DNA of 64,000 nucleotides, from positions 43,595 to 107,594 of the forward strand of contig NZ_LQIK01000009.1 of the NCBI RefSeq assembly GCF_001499855.1. The letters run 5' to 3'. Shown here piece after piece: positions 17,771 through 26,459 of this stretch. The DNA comes from Mycobacterium sp. GA-0227b (GTDB lineage Bacteria > Actinomycetota > Actinomycetes > Mycobacteriales > Mycobacteriaceae). The notes beneath the pieces are model-generated. The model did not search any database. It was not told the DNA's origin and saw only the letters and a list, made by a program, of their open reading frames with translations. The position numbers and the translations under genes were made by a program. Numbering within the stretch: position 1 is the first letter of the stretch; every line of letters starts with the position of its first letter.

Positions 17771-18979
17771 TCAGACCGTTGCGAACAGAGAACGCAGCGC
17801 GGCAGTGGTTGCGGTGATGTCGAATTCCTGCTCGACCAGGTCGCGTCCCGTGCGGGCGTAGTCGTCGAGTGCGGGGCCCGACGATATCAATTGTTCCAGC
17901 GTGTCGCGCAGGCTCTGCGCGTCGGCCGGGATGGCCAGGAGGCCGGTCTTCTCGGGTATGACCAATTCCGGGACGCCCGAGAGACTTGTTGACACGGTCG
18001 GTATTCCGCTCGCCAGCGCCTCCATGAGGGCGACCGGCAGACCCTCCATCTGGCCGTCGGCGGCTACGATGCTCGGCAGTACGAACAGATCGGCCTCGGC
18101 CAATGCCTGCTTGACCGTTGTCTCGGACTGCCCGCCATGGAATCTGACCCGTGATCCGAGCCCGAGTTCGGTTGCCAGCTTGTGCAATTCGTCGTTCAGC
18201 GGTCCGTTGCCGATGAGGTCCAGTTCGGTCCGGTCCAGGCCGGGTCCGCCCAGCGACAACGCCCGCAGCAGCACTTCGTGTCCCTTGTACTCCTGCAGCG
18301 AGGCCACACATAGCGCCCGGATCGGACCGCTGTCCGGGATCCTCCTGGGACGGAACGGATATGCCGCCGAGTCGATTCCACAGTGGATGACGTGCACCGG
18401 TGTCGAGGTATAGCGCTCCAGCAGTCGACGGTTGTACTCCGACACCGTGACGATGAAATCGGCACCGTCGAGTTTGCGGCCCAGCATCGACTGATCGACG
18501 TAGAGGTCGTGCGCATGCACGGTGACGCTGTAGGTGACACCGGCCAACCGCGAGCAGATCCATGCGGCGAGGGCGGGATATGTGGCGTAGTGGGCGTGGA
18601 TGTGCCGGGTGGGACTCGAGGAGTGCAGATCGCGGGCGTGCGCGGTGGCGATCGGCACCGTGATCAGGGCACGGATCAGCAGCCCTGGCCGCGCGGCGTA
18701 ACCGCGCACCACCGTGGCCAGAATCGACAGCGTGGCCAGCGGGTGCCGCACCAGCGCCCACCCCAATCCGGCCACACAGGCACCGACACCGGGCCGTACC
18801 AACTTGTCCATCCACCGCCTGGCGATGTCGTGGACCTGTGGGTCCGGCGATGGAAACAGCGACCGCAGTCCAATTTCACGTCCGTCGGTGGTAGACAGCG
18901 CATCGAGTTCCCGGACGATGAAGGTCTCCGAGATAACCGGGAACCGGGATACCAGATAGTCGATCTGTTTGCCGCTCAA
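17771..18979 (-). CDS. GT4-family glycosyltransferase
   Basis: 402 aa from a TTG at 18979 that overlaps the upstream stop as TTGA; an in-frame ATG at 19030 would give 419 aa. It has a GT-B fold: N-terminal VSRFPVISETFIVREL is a common GT4 opening. The C-terminal UDP/GDP-sugar site reads DGQMEGLPVALMEALASGIP with the E-x7-E motif, then GVPELVIPEKTGLL. It probably adds one sugar to the lipid-linked intermediate in the cytosol. Last gene of the minus-strand run 17771-26300, whose genes mostly overlap by 4 nt. Donor unknown. Confidence 0.88.
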   Translation of the reverse strand: MSGKQIDYLVSRFPVISETFIVRELDALSTTDGREIGLRSLFPSPDPQVHDIARRWMDKLVRPGVGACVAGLGWALVRHPLATLSILATVVRGYAARPGLLIRALITVPIATAHARDLHSSSPTRHIHAHYATYPALAAWICSRLAGVTYSVTVHAHDLYVDQSMLGRKLDGADFIVTVSEYNRRLLERYTSTPVHVIHCGIDSAAYPFRPRRIPDSGPIRALCVASLQEYKGHEVLLRALSLGGPGLDRTELDLIGNGPLNDELHKLATELGLGSRVRFHGGQSETTVKQALAEADLFVLPSIVAADGQMEGLPVALMEALASGIPTVSTSLSGVPELVIPEKTGLLAIPADAQSLRDTLEQLISSGPALDDYARTGRDLVEQEFDITATTAALRSLFATV

Positions 18980-20118
18980 CGTCCACGCTCGATCAGTTCT
19001 CGGTAGAGGCCCTGCAGCCGGTGGGCCCACGAGGTGGCCGAGAACTCGGCGCGGGCGCGCTCAATAGCCGGCTTTCCCAGCGACTTTCGCAGCCCTGGGT
19101 CGTCCAGCAACCGCGTCACGGTGGCGGCCAGTGCGGCCGGATCGTCGGGTTCGAACAGCAGCCCCGTGGAGCCGTCGACGATGATGTCCGGAATGCCGCC
19201 GATCCGCGATGCAGCGATGGCCTTGCCCGATGCCGACGCCTCGATCAGCACCGTGGGCAGATTCTCACCGTAGGTCGACGGCAGCAGTACGACGTCGGCA
19301 GCCCGGTAGACCTGCGGCATGTCCGAGCGAACGCCGGCGAAGATCACAGAGTCGGTAACGCCTACTTCGCCGACCAGCCTCCGGAGTTCGGCTTCGTCTG
19401 GGCCGCCACCGACCAGAGACAGGATGGCGTCCGGATGCGTCTGCAATATCTGCGGCCACGCCGCGATCGCCACCGGGATGCCCTTGAAATCGCGGAAGGC
19501 GGCCGGTAGCACGACCAAAGGTCCAGGGCCACCGCCGAGTTCGCGGCGGACCGTCGGATCCGGTTCGCCGGGGTGGAAATTGCTGACATCGATTCCGTTG
19601 TGCAGCACATCCCAGTTGGCCGGGATCCGGCCTCGGCGATGCACCTGGGCCCACGACACCCGGCTCGCCTCAGAGACGAACAGCACCCGATCACCCCGGG
19701 TCGCCGCTTCGGTCGCGATCTGCTCGCGCCAATGCTCGCGCCCGGGCCAACGCTCCGTCACATGGTGGAACGTGCAGACCACCGGGCGGCCGGTCAGCTT
19801 CGCCGCCGGTACCGCGAACGTTGCCGACATCTCCAAGTGAGTGTGCACCAGATCGTAACCACCACTGCGAATCTCGCGGGCCAATCGGAAAACGCCGGTG
19901 ACGTCGAGAAGTCGGCGGATTCCGAGTGAGCGGGGATGCACGCCGGCTTCAGACAGTATCTTCATGGTCTTCTCGGAATTGACCGATGCGTCGTCCAGGC
20001 CGACGAAGTCCATCTGGACATCGGTGTTGCGCATGGCGAGGGCCATCGGTGCCAGCAGGGTTTCGGCACCGCCCATACGGAACCCGTCGATGAGGGTCAT
20101 CACCCGAATCGGCGTCAT
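18976..20118 (-). CDS. GT4-family glycosyltransferase
   Basis: 380 aa from the ATG at 20118, which overlaps the upstream stop as ATGA; this coupling decides the start over an in-frame codon at 20142. The N-terminus RVMTLIDGFRMGGAETLLAP is the classic GT4 acceptor-domain opening. The C-terminal donor site is YGENLPTVLIEASASGKAIA followed by GIPDIIVDGSTGLLF. Cytosolic or membrane-associated. It is part of the same tightly overlapped gene string as the flippase and polymerase-like genes. Confidence 0.9.
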   Translation of the reverse strand: MTPIRVMTLIDGFRMGGAETLLAPMALAMRNTDVQMDFVGLDDASVNSEKTMKILSEAGVHPRSLGIRRLLDVTGVFRLAREIRSGGYDLVHTHLEMSATFAVPAAKLTGRPVVCTFHHVTERWPGREHWREQIATEAATRGDRVLFVSEASRVSWAQVHRRGRIPANWDVLHNGIDVSNFHPGEPDPTVRRELGGGPGPLVVLPAAFRDFKGIPVAIAAWPQILQTHPDAILSLVGGGPDEAELRRLVGEVGVTDSVIFAGVRSDMPQVYRAADVVLLPSTYGENLPTVLIEASASGKAIAASRIGGIPDIIVDGSTGLLFEPDDPAALAATVTRLLDDPGLRKSLGKPAIERARAEFSATSWAHRLQGLYRELIERGR

Positions 20119-21068
20119 TTGAGAACCCGCAGCTTGTTCCACGGGATCTTCGTCATCCCGTCATAGTCCCATTGAATACCGGCCGCACTGTAGGTTCGCC
20201 CGACGGTTCCGGGGGCGGCTGTGTTGTCCCGTTCGAAGCTGATGCTCAGTGGTGCTCCGCTGACATCGACGATGTAGGCGCCGTACTTCTGGAGAGCCTC
20301 GGCCACTGTGTGTTGCGCCGGGGAAAGTCCCAGGCTGTTGATGTCCACGCTGGGGTCCAGTTGTATGCGCGCCCCTTCGGGAATGCAGTCGGGGCTGGTC
20401 GATTGGCCGTCGGTCTTGAGCGCCGGCGGCCGGAACACCTTGGCGCACACGTTGTAGCTTTGCATGGCGAGCGCATGCGGAATCGAACCCTGAGCGATCT
20501 CGGCTACCCGCACCACTCCGGCCAATCGGGATGCACCCGAGCCTGTGCTCGCACCGCCCCAGCCCGAGCCGTCGAGACTGTTCACAGCGCCGAATTCGGT
20601 TGTCCAGGAACCGTTTGCCTTCTTGGCGCGCCAGAACTCGTAGATCGTTCGGCTGTCCGGGTCGATCACCACCATCGCGCCGTCGGAGCCGTCCTGTGGC
20701 CGTGCGTCGTCAGGGATCGGTACTCGAAGGCCATCAAACGGGCAGGGGCCCCATTCGGTGATGAGGCACGGGACGGAATAGCGGGGGGTGTGCGCGTTCG
20801 CGGTGTAGATCGGGATTCCGAATTCAACAGTCGCCGCGGACGCGCTGTTGTCCCAGTGCACCGCCCGGATCATCGCCGCGCTGTTCGGGTCGACCTCGGC
20901 GTCGGTCGGGATCGGTGTGCGAAATGGGCTGTCTTCGGCAAACGGTTGGGATTGGTCGGCCCGCACCGGCGTATCTGCGACAAGCCTCGCGATGATGAGG
21001 AGCGCGCCGACGGCCGCAGCGACAAGCGCAGCGATGGCGACCTGCCACCGTGTTTGCTTGCTCATCAT
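20115..21068 (-). CDS. Membrane-anchored secreted protein of unknown function
   Basis: 317 aa. One N-terminal anchor (WQVAIAALVAAAVGALLIIA) precedes an extracytoplasmic beta-rich domain. Four Cys occur (VPCLITEWGPCPFDG, YNVCAKVF, PDCIPEG), enough for two disulfides. The pattern DGAMVVIDPDSRTIYEFWRA and the C-terminal AEALQKYGAYIVDVSGAPL recall secreted carbohydrate-active or carbohydrate-binding beta-sandwich proteins of actinomycetes, but I cannot name the family. It lies between two glycosyltransferase genes with 3-4 nt junctions, so a role in assembly, trimming or surface retention of the polysaccharide is likely by context only. Confidence 0.7.
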   Translation of the reverse strand: MMSKQTRWQVAIAALVAAAVGALLIIARLVADTPVRADQSQPFAEDSPFRTPIPTDAEVDPNSAAMIRAVHWDNSASAATVEFGIPIYTANAHTPRYSVPCLITEWGPCPFDGLRVPIPDDARPQDGSDGAMVVIDPDSRTIYEFWRAKKANGSWTTEFGAVNSLDGSGWGGASTGSGASRLAGVVRVAEIAQGSIPHALAMQSYNVCAKVFRPPALKTDGQSTSPDCIPEGARIQLDPSVDINSLGLSPAQHTVAEALQKYGAYIVDVSGAPLSISFERDNTAAPGTVGRTYSAAGIQWDYDGMTKIPWNKLRVLK

Positions 21069-21071
21069 GGC

Positions 21072-22265
21072 TTACATCTCCGGACTGACATGTTTGGTGG
21101 CCGCCGTCACCGCATCGCTGATCGAGGCCGCGGCGACGGACCAGGAGCGCTGTACCGCAGCCTGCCCCGCCTCGCCGAGCTTCGCCGCCAACTGCGGATC
21201 CCGCAACAGTTGAAGCATTGCGGTGGCGAGTGCCCCGGCGTCGTTCGGCGGGACCAGCAGACCGGTGACACCGTCCTCGATCGCGGCCGGTAGGTCGCCG
21301 ACGGTGGTGCCGATGACCGGACGGCCGAAGGTGTATGCCAGGTGCGCTACGCCGCTCGCGCTGGCCCGGATATACGGTGTGACGACGACCCGGGCGGATT
21401 CGACGAGCTCGGATACCTCCTCCATTGCGCAGTAGCCCGGCCGCGCGTCCACGCCGTTGGCCGCGGCCCGGGCCAGCAGTTCCGGAGCGTCCACGTCGGC
21501 ACTGACCGCCCCCGCGAGGATCAGGCGTGCGGTCGGCATTTCGGCTCTGACCAACCCGAACGCATCAATCAGGACGTCAATACCCTTGTAGGCGGTCCAG
21601 GTGCCGAAGAACAGGGCGATCGGCTCGGTCTGGGCCACCGGTGCCGGTGGACGGCCGCGCTGCACGGCACCGGCGTCGCCATGCGGAATGACCACGACCT
21701 CGCCGTTGGGTTGCCAGTGGTCGAGGACGATCTGCCGGGTCCGCGGCCCCAATACGAATGCGACGTCCATCTGGCGCCATGCTGCGGCGAAAGAGGCCTG
21801 CAGCAACCGCCCCTCTTTCGGCGTGCTGGTGTCCTTGGCGTCGGATCGCGGAAGCGGCTCGTGGGCGATGATGCCGAACACCGTGCGCGGCAACAACTTG
21901 CAGATCATCACCACGAACCACGGCTCGAAGGTGAAGCGCCACTGCGAGAACAGCACCGCGCGCGGCGGTCGACGGCGCAGCTGATAGGCCAGCACCAGCC
22001 AGGCGAGCACCAGCTGGCCGGCCCGCCGGCCCCGGCGCACCAGGTACCTCAGGTAGCCGTGGTCACCGGTAGCGTGGGGGTGCCAGGTCGGCAGCACGGA
22101 GCGGATCTCGAATCCGGCTTCTGCGGAAGAGATTTCGGGATCGGGGCCGGTCCACAGCTCGACTTCGTCGCCGTGGTCAGCCATAGCGTTGCCGAGTTGG
22201 GCAGCGAACTGGAAGAGCCCGCCTGACGGCGAGAACTCGACGAGGACCGTGCGGTTGTCCGTCAC
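21072..22265 (-). CDS. GT4-family glycosyltransferase
   Basis: 397 aa from a GTG that overlaps the upstream stop as GTGA. The donor-site region reads ESARVVVTPYIRASASGVAH and GRPVIGTTVGDLPAAIEDGV followed by GLLVPPNDAGALATAM, which is typical of GT4 enzymes, although the first Glu of E-x7-E is replaced here (RASASG). The N-terminus VLVEFSPSGGLFQFAAQLGN is an acceptor-domain opening. It is one of four GT4-type genes in the locus. Sugar donor unknown. Confidence 0.85.
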   Translation of the reverse strand: MTDNRTVLVEFSPSGGLFQFAAQLGNAMADHGDEVELWTGPDPEISSAEAGFEIRSVLPTWHPHATGDHGYLRYLVRRGRRAGQLVLAWLVLAYQLRRRPPRAVLFSQWRFTFEPWFVVMICKLLPRTVFGIIAHEPLPRSDAKDTSTPKEGRLLQASFAAAWRQMDVAFVLGPRTRQIVLDHWQPNGEVVVIPHGDAGAVQRGRPPAPVAQTEPIALFFGTWTAYKGIDVLIDAFGLVRAEMPTARLILAGAVSADVDAPELLARAAANGVDARPGYCAMEEVSELVESARVVVTPYIRASASGVAHLAYTFGRPVIGTTVGDLPAAIEDGVTGLLVPPNDAGALATAMLQLLRDPQLAAKLGEAGQAAVQRSWSVAAASISDAVTAATKHVSPEM

Positions 22266-24118
22266 GCCGCGACCCTGACACGCTCAGGTGGCACCACGGT
22301 CGCGCGCGGCCAGAGTCGGTTCAGCAAGCGGCCCAATAGCAATCGCGCCAACACCAACGCGGCCAGCCCCCAGCCCGCGGCATAGGCCAGCGCCGACTTC
22401 GACCGCACGGAGACGCGTTCCACGTGCACGTCGGTGATGGTTTCGGCGGTGTATTGCATCGGGCCGATGTGGTCGTTTATCCGCGTGCGTGCCACGGCCA
22501 ACGCGTCGGCCAGGCGTCGTTCGGCGCCGTCGGCATCCTGCGCGGTGACTGAGAACGTAGCGATACCGCGGATCGGGTCGGAGTGGATCTCCGCCGGGGC
22601 GTCCGTGTTGTACATGACTTCGATCAGGGTAGGCAGGAATGCCTCGCGGGCTCGGACATTCATCGCGTACGAGGCCCAGCCGTCGAGCGGGCCGACTGGC
22701 ATCATGATGACCTTCTGGCTGGCCCGCACCGCCGGGGTGCTCGCGATGAGCATGCTGCTGCCGGCTACGGCGGCGCCGACGACGACCGCCATCACCCACA
22801 GCGCGGCGGTGCGGAGCATATTGCGGATGACTGCCGGTTGCACGGTTTCGGCCGGGCCGAGGGCGCACGCCAGTGCCAGCACGATGGCGAACGACCGGAA
22901 GTAGGCCAGGTGAAGGAAGATGCTTGCCACCGACCAGGTGACGATGCCGGTGAGCGTTGCCGCGGCCAGCGCCCGATCGACCGATCCGGGGTCCGCAGCG
23001 ATTCGCAGCGCCACGATTGTGAAGATGCCGCCGACCATGATCAGCCAGGTGAACAGCCCGGTCACCCCCGATTCGGCGAGGAACTGGGCGTAGAGGTTGT
23101 GCGGGGCGACGAGCCCTTCGTTGACGGCCGTCCTCACCCGGTCGGTGTAGTAGGGCACCTCATGGCCGAAGGCCCCCGGGCCGAATCCAAAGGCGGGCCG
23201 TTCCTGGAACATTCGCCAGGCCATCTCCTGAGACGCCGCGCGGCCGAGGACCGAGGGATCGATGTCATAGCTCCGCTGAGCACCGGACCCACCAAGCACA
23301 TCGTTGAGAAGGGCGATCATTCGGTCGCCGATGCCGGGGATCGCGAACGTCAACAGCATGACCGGTGGTATCCAGATCAGCTTCTTCGGCTTGCCGGAAG
23401 CGATGAACCACAGCGCGACAGCTGCCCCGGCCGTCAACAGCGTGCCACGGGATTGGGTGAGATAGATCCCGATCAGCATGAGGATGCTGCAGAGCAGCCA
23501 TGCCACCGACTGCGGCTGCCTGCCGGCGCGACGACTGCGCTGTGCCAGCGCCCAGCCCATGGGCAGACCCAATACCAGCTGACGGCCCCAGAAGTTCGAG
23601 TCACCATACGGGCCGGCATACCGCTGGGTGGTGATCAGCTCCCCCTGGGCTTCTGAGATCAGGGCCAACCCGCCGAACGTCGCATCCCCACCGGTCAGAT
23701 AACTCGCGATCGACAGCAGCGACAGCACCGCCAGCGTTACGGCCACCGCCATCGCCACCGCCCAGGGCTTCCCGGTGACCTGGGTCAGCATCAGGATGAC
23801 GAACAGGAACGCGAGATCGACCGCCGTCCGCCAGAGCTCGGCGGTTGACGCGGCGGTGTCGACGCTGCCGACCAGTGCGATCACCTGGCCTGCGACATAC
23901 ACCGCGATCAGGACGACGCCGATGACCGTCCAGCGATTGAGGCGAGCCCGGGCCTGTGGGTCCCGCAGCGCGACGATCAGCGCGAGAACACCAAGCGCCA
24001 CACTGCCTTTGAAGACGGGAGCCGAGGTGTATTGAGTGGCCACCTCGGACAGGTTGGCCACTTCCGCGACCACCATGCCGACGAGGACGCCGACGATCCA
24101 TGGGCTCGAGCCGGACAC
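22262..24118 (-). CDS. O-antigen ligase/Wzy-like protein with C-terminal Wzz-like domain
   Basis: 618 aa from a GTG. About ten membrane segments fill residues 5-450, with the Wzy_C/WaaL signature region PAFGFGPGAFGHEVPYYTDR and VAPHNLYAQFLAESGVTGLF (conserved His-Asn). After a further hydrophobic segment near residue 470 comes an extracytoplasmic stretch of about 120 residues and a final membrane helix (AYAAGWGLAALVLARLLLG). That TM-domain-TM arrangement resembles a chain-length regulator. The protein would polymerise or ligate lipid-linked units on the outer face of the membrane. A polymerase-regulator fusion is my reading. Confidence 0.8.
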   Translation of the reverse strand: MSGSSPWIVGVLVGMVVAEVANLSEVATQYTSAPVFKGSVALGVLALIVALRDPQARARLNRWTVIGVVLIAVYVAGQVIALVGSVDTAASTAELWRTAVDLAFLFVILMLTQVTGKPWAVAMAVAVTLAVLSLLSIASYLTGGDATFGGLALISEAQGELITTQRYAGPYGDSNFWGRQLVLGLPMGWALAQRSRRAGRQPQSVAWLLCSILMLIGIYLTQSRGTLLTAGAAVALWFIASGKPKKLIWIPPVMLLTFAIPGIGDRMIALLNDVLGGSGAQRSYDIDPSVLGRAASQEMAWRMFQERPAFGFGPGAFGHEVPYYTDRVRTAVNEGLVAPHNLYAQFLAESGVTGLFTWLIMVGGIFTIVALRIAADPGSVDRALAAATLTGIVTWSVASIFLHLAYFRSFAIVLALACALGPAETVQPAVIRNMLRTAALWVMAVVVGAAVAGSSMLIASTPAVRASQKVIMMPVGPLDGWASYAMNVRAREAFLPTLIEVMYNTDAPAEIHSDPIRGIATFSVTAQDADGAERRLADALAVARTRINDHIGPMQYTAETITDVHVERVSVRSKSALAYAAGWGLAALVLARLLLGRLLNRLWPRATVVPPERVRVAA

Positions 24119-24120
24119 CG

Positions 24121-24702
24121 CTATGTGCGGCTTCGGCGTGTGCGCAGCCAGGCCACGCCGATTCCAGCGGCAGCGCCGAGCATCAGACCGCCCAGCGCGC
24201 CGGCCAAAACCAGTTGGCTGCGTGGTGTCGACATCGCAGACGCATCACTGGGCGGCGAAACCACCCGGACCTGAAACGGAGCCGAGACCGCGGTGACTTC
24301 GGGTGTGGCCTTGGCGAGGAGGTCAGAAGCCGCGGCTTGGGCGGCTTGAGCCGATGGTGCATCGGCGGTGATCGACACCATTGTGGTGTCCGGCAACGCT
24401 CCGGCCGTCAACGTAAGGCTCGATTCCTCGATCCCCGCGGCCGACGCCGCGCTGGCCGTCCAGCGCGGGTCGGAGTAGACCGCCGCCGCGGTGCGCGAAA
24501 CCTGCCCCTGGGTGAGGACCTCCCAGTAGGCCGATGCATCGGCGGTGGTCAGGTCGGGCCCAGGGACCAAGGCCACCTGTGCGGTCGCGCGATATGTCGT
24601 CGATACGGGCATCAACAGACCGGCGATGCCACCGATGACGAGGCCAATAGCCGCGCAAATTGCGACGATTGGGTTCAGCCAGACGCGCTGCGGGTGACTC
24701 AT
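24121..24702 (-). CDS. Wzz/YveK-like chain-length determinant
   Basis: 193 aa. Two membrane helices near the ends (NPIVAICAAIGLVIGGIAGL and LVLAGALGGLMLGAAAGIGV) enclose an extracytoplasmic domain that begins TYRATAQVALVPG, the standard opening of the Wzz domain. No tyrosine kinase domain or Walker motif follows, so it is the short, kinase-less form. The start ATG overlaps the flippase stop as ATGA, and its own stop is 2 nt before the polymerase-like gene. It probably sets polymer length with that protein. Confidence 0.85.
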   Translation of the reverse strand: MSHPQRVWLNPIVAICAAIGLVIGGIAGLLMPVSTTYRATAQVALVPGPDLTTADASAYWEVLTQGQVSRTAAAVYSDPRWTASAASAAGIEESSLTLTAGALPDTTMVSITADAPSAQAAQAAASDLLAKATPEVTAVSAPFQVRVVSPPSDASAMSTPRSQLVLAGALGGLMLGAAAGIGVAWLRTRRSRT

Positions 24703-26300
24703 GGACAGTCCTTTTCGCCATGGGCGTTACCTCTTCGCCATGATCCTGCCAACCGGCTGACGACCGGCCGGGCCAGCTCCGGCGCAACAACGGCAAGCGC
24801 CGCTGCATAGATGACGATGCCTAGTGGCACCAGGAGGACAAGTTGGACCGGTGCCGGCCAATGAACAACCAGAAGGCCGATGCCAAACAGGATGGCGGCC
24901 ATGGGGATTGTGGCGACCACAGGTCGCCCTACGACCGAGAAGATTTGTTTCCACCCCAGTGGGATGACCCGGCGGACAACGGTCATCCGGATCGTGAAAT
25001 GAACCAATTCGACACTGAGAAGGGCGACCGCCACCAGCGTGGCGCTGTGGCCGGCCGCCCACCAGATCGGTCCGACCAGTAGGACGAGTTTGGCCGCGTT
25101 GATCGCGGTGAGCATGCCGGGGCGCCCCGCGGCTTTGAATACGTCGCCCGCGTGGTACGAGGCCGAATAAATCGCGGTATACAACGCCAGCACGACCAGA
25201 ATGTTCTTGGCGCCGTCGTACTGCGAGCCGTACAAGGTGTGCAATAGGGGGTCGGCCACCACCGCCAAGCCGACACCGGCCGGCAAGGTCAGCACCATGA
25301 CGATGCCCAAGGCCTTCTGGTACTGCGACGACATGGCGCCGCGATCGTGCTGCAGCCGCGACATCGAACTGAACAACACGTCGCTGATGACGGCGCACAG
25401 GTTGAGCACGACGAGCTCAGGAACCCGGTAGGCCAGGGTGTAGAGGCCGAGTTCGGTGGTGCCGAGTCGGGTTCCGACGGCGAGGTAGTCGACGTTGTAG
25501 ATGGCGTAGGCGAGCAGCGTGACGCCGGTGACGGGAATGCCGAAGCGAAGCAGCTCCTTGGCTTGATCCAGATGGAGCCGCGGCCACACGAAGGTCGGTG
25601 CGGCCCACCAATACAAGACCGCGGTGACCAGCACGCCCGCGAGTTGGCCATACACGAGGCTCCACACCCCGTGGCCGGTGGCCGCGAGCCAGATGGTGAG
25701 CACCGTCTTGACCACCGCGCCGGCGAACTCTGGGAGCAGTCGGCGCTGGAAGCTCAGGTCGCGGCGCAACCAGGACAACGGCACGACGCTGGCCGCCGAG
25801 ATCACCAACGCGATCGCGAGGACCCGGATCAGCGGCGCGAGGTCGGGATGGTGTAGCAGCTGCGCCGTGATGCCGGCGGTCGAGGCGAGCAGCGCCCCGG
25901 CGATCACCCCGAATCCGATGGAGAGCGTCAATCCGGTTGGGGCGATGCGGTTCCAGGGCCGGTGACTTTGAATGAGCGCCTCTGCGACGCCGAGGTCCTT
26001 GACGTAATCGAAGAGGTTGACCAGCAGCAAAGCCAAGGCGAAGACGCCGAATTCGGCCGGGGTGAGCAGGCGCGCGACCACCACCGTCATCAGCAGCGTG
26101 GAGCTCTTGCTGATAGCGAAGACGGTGTAGTTCCAGATCGTCTGCGCACCGAGGTTGGCTCGCTTGGCCGGCGGCGGATCCGGGGTGTCGATCGGTGGGT
26201 CGGGGAGATTGGTCGGCGTCACGGCGTTGCGGTTCGGTGAAGAACCGTCTCTCGCCACCGAATCGCTCCCGTCGACTTCGCTGAGGTTGCGTTGGCGCAC
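24699..26300 (-). CDS. Wzx-like lipopolysaccharide/polysaccharide flippase
   Basis: 533 aa from a GTG. A 45-residue proline-rich cytosolic N-terminus precedes about 12-14 membrane segments. The opening GAQTIWNYTVFAISKSSTLL and VVVARLLTPAEFGVFALALL is the polysaccharide_synt/MATE-like flippase signature. It would move the undecaprenyl- or decaprenyl-linked repeat unit across the inner membrane. It is the first gene of the overlapped minus-strand run, so the promoter should lie in 26301-26459. Confidence 0.88.
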   Translation of the reverse strand: MRQRNLSEVDGSDSVARDGSSPNRNAVTPTNLPDPPIDTPDPPPAKRANLGAQTIWNYTVFAISKSSTLLMTVVVARLLTPAEFGVFALALLLVNLFDYVKDLGVAEALIQSHRPWNRIAPTGLTLSIGFGVIAGALLASTAGITAQLLHHPDLAPLIRVLAIALVISAASVVPLSWLRRDLSFQRRLLPEFAGAVVKTVLTIWLAATGHGVWSLVYGQLAGVLVTAVLYWWAAPTFVWPRLHLDQAKELLRFGIPVTGVTLLAYAIYNVDYLAVGTRLGTTELGLYTLAYRVPELVVLNLCAVISDVLFSSMSRLQHDRGAMSSQYQKALGIVMVLTLPAGVGLAVVADPLLHTLYGSQYDGAKNILVVLALYTAIYSASYHAGDVFKAAGRPGMLTAINAAKLVLLVGPIWWAAGHSATLVAVALLSVELVHFTIRMTVVRRVIPLGWKQIFSVVGRPVVATIPMAAILFGIGLLVVHWPAPVQLVLLVPLGIVIYAAALAVVAPELARPVVSRLAGSWRRGNAHGEKDCP

Positions 26301-26459
26301 AGCTCGGTTGGTGACAGCCTGCTATTGAGCGCCGGACCAGTGTATGTCAGCGGACGCTCGATTCAGTTGGAAACAACGTCGCCGATCGGTGATCGTCGGC
26401 TCGGTGCAACGGTTAACTTGATTCGAGTGGGCGACTAGAGCAATCGAGGCAGGTGTGCG
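26301..26459. promoter_or_regulatory. Divergent promoter region of the polysaccharide locus
   Basis: A 159-bp gap between the flippase (-) and a glycosyltransferase (+). It is less GC-rich than its surroundings and contains GTTAACTTGATTC, a plausible -10 area, and the imperfect palindrome GCCGATCGGTGATCGTCGGC (about 26380-26400). No gene was seen. Confidence 0.4.
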
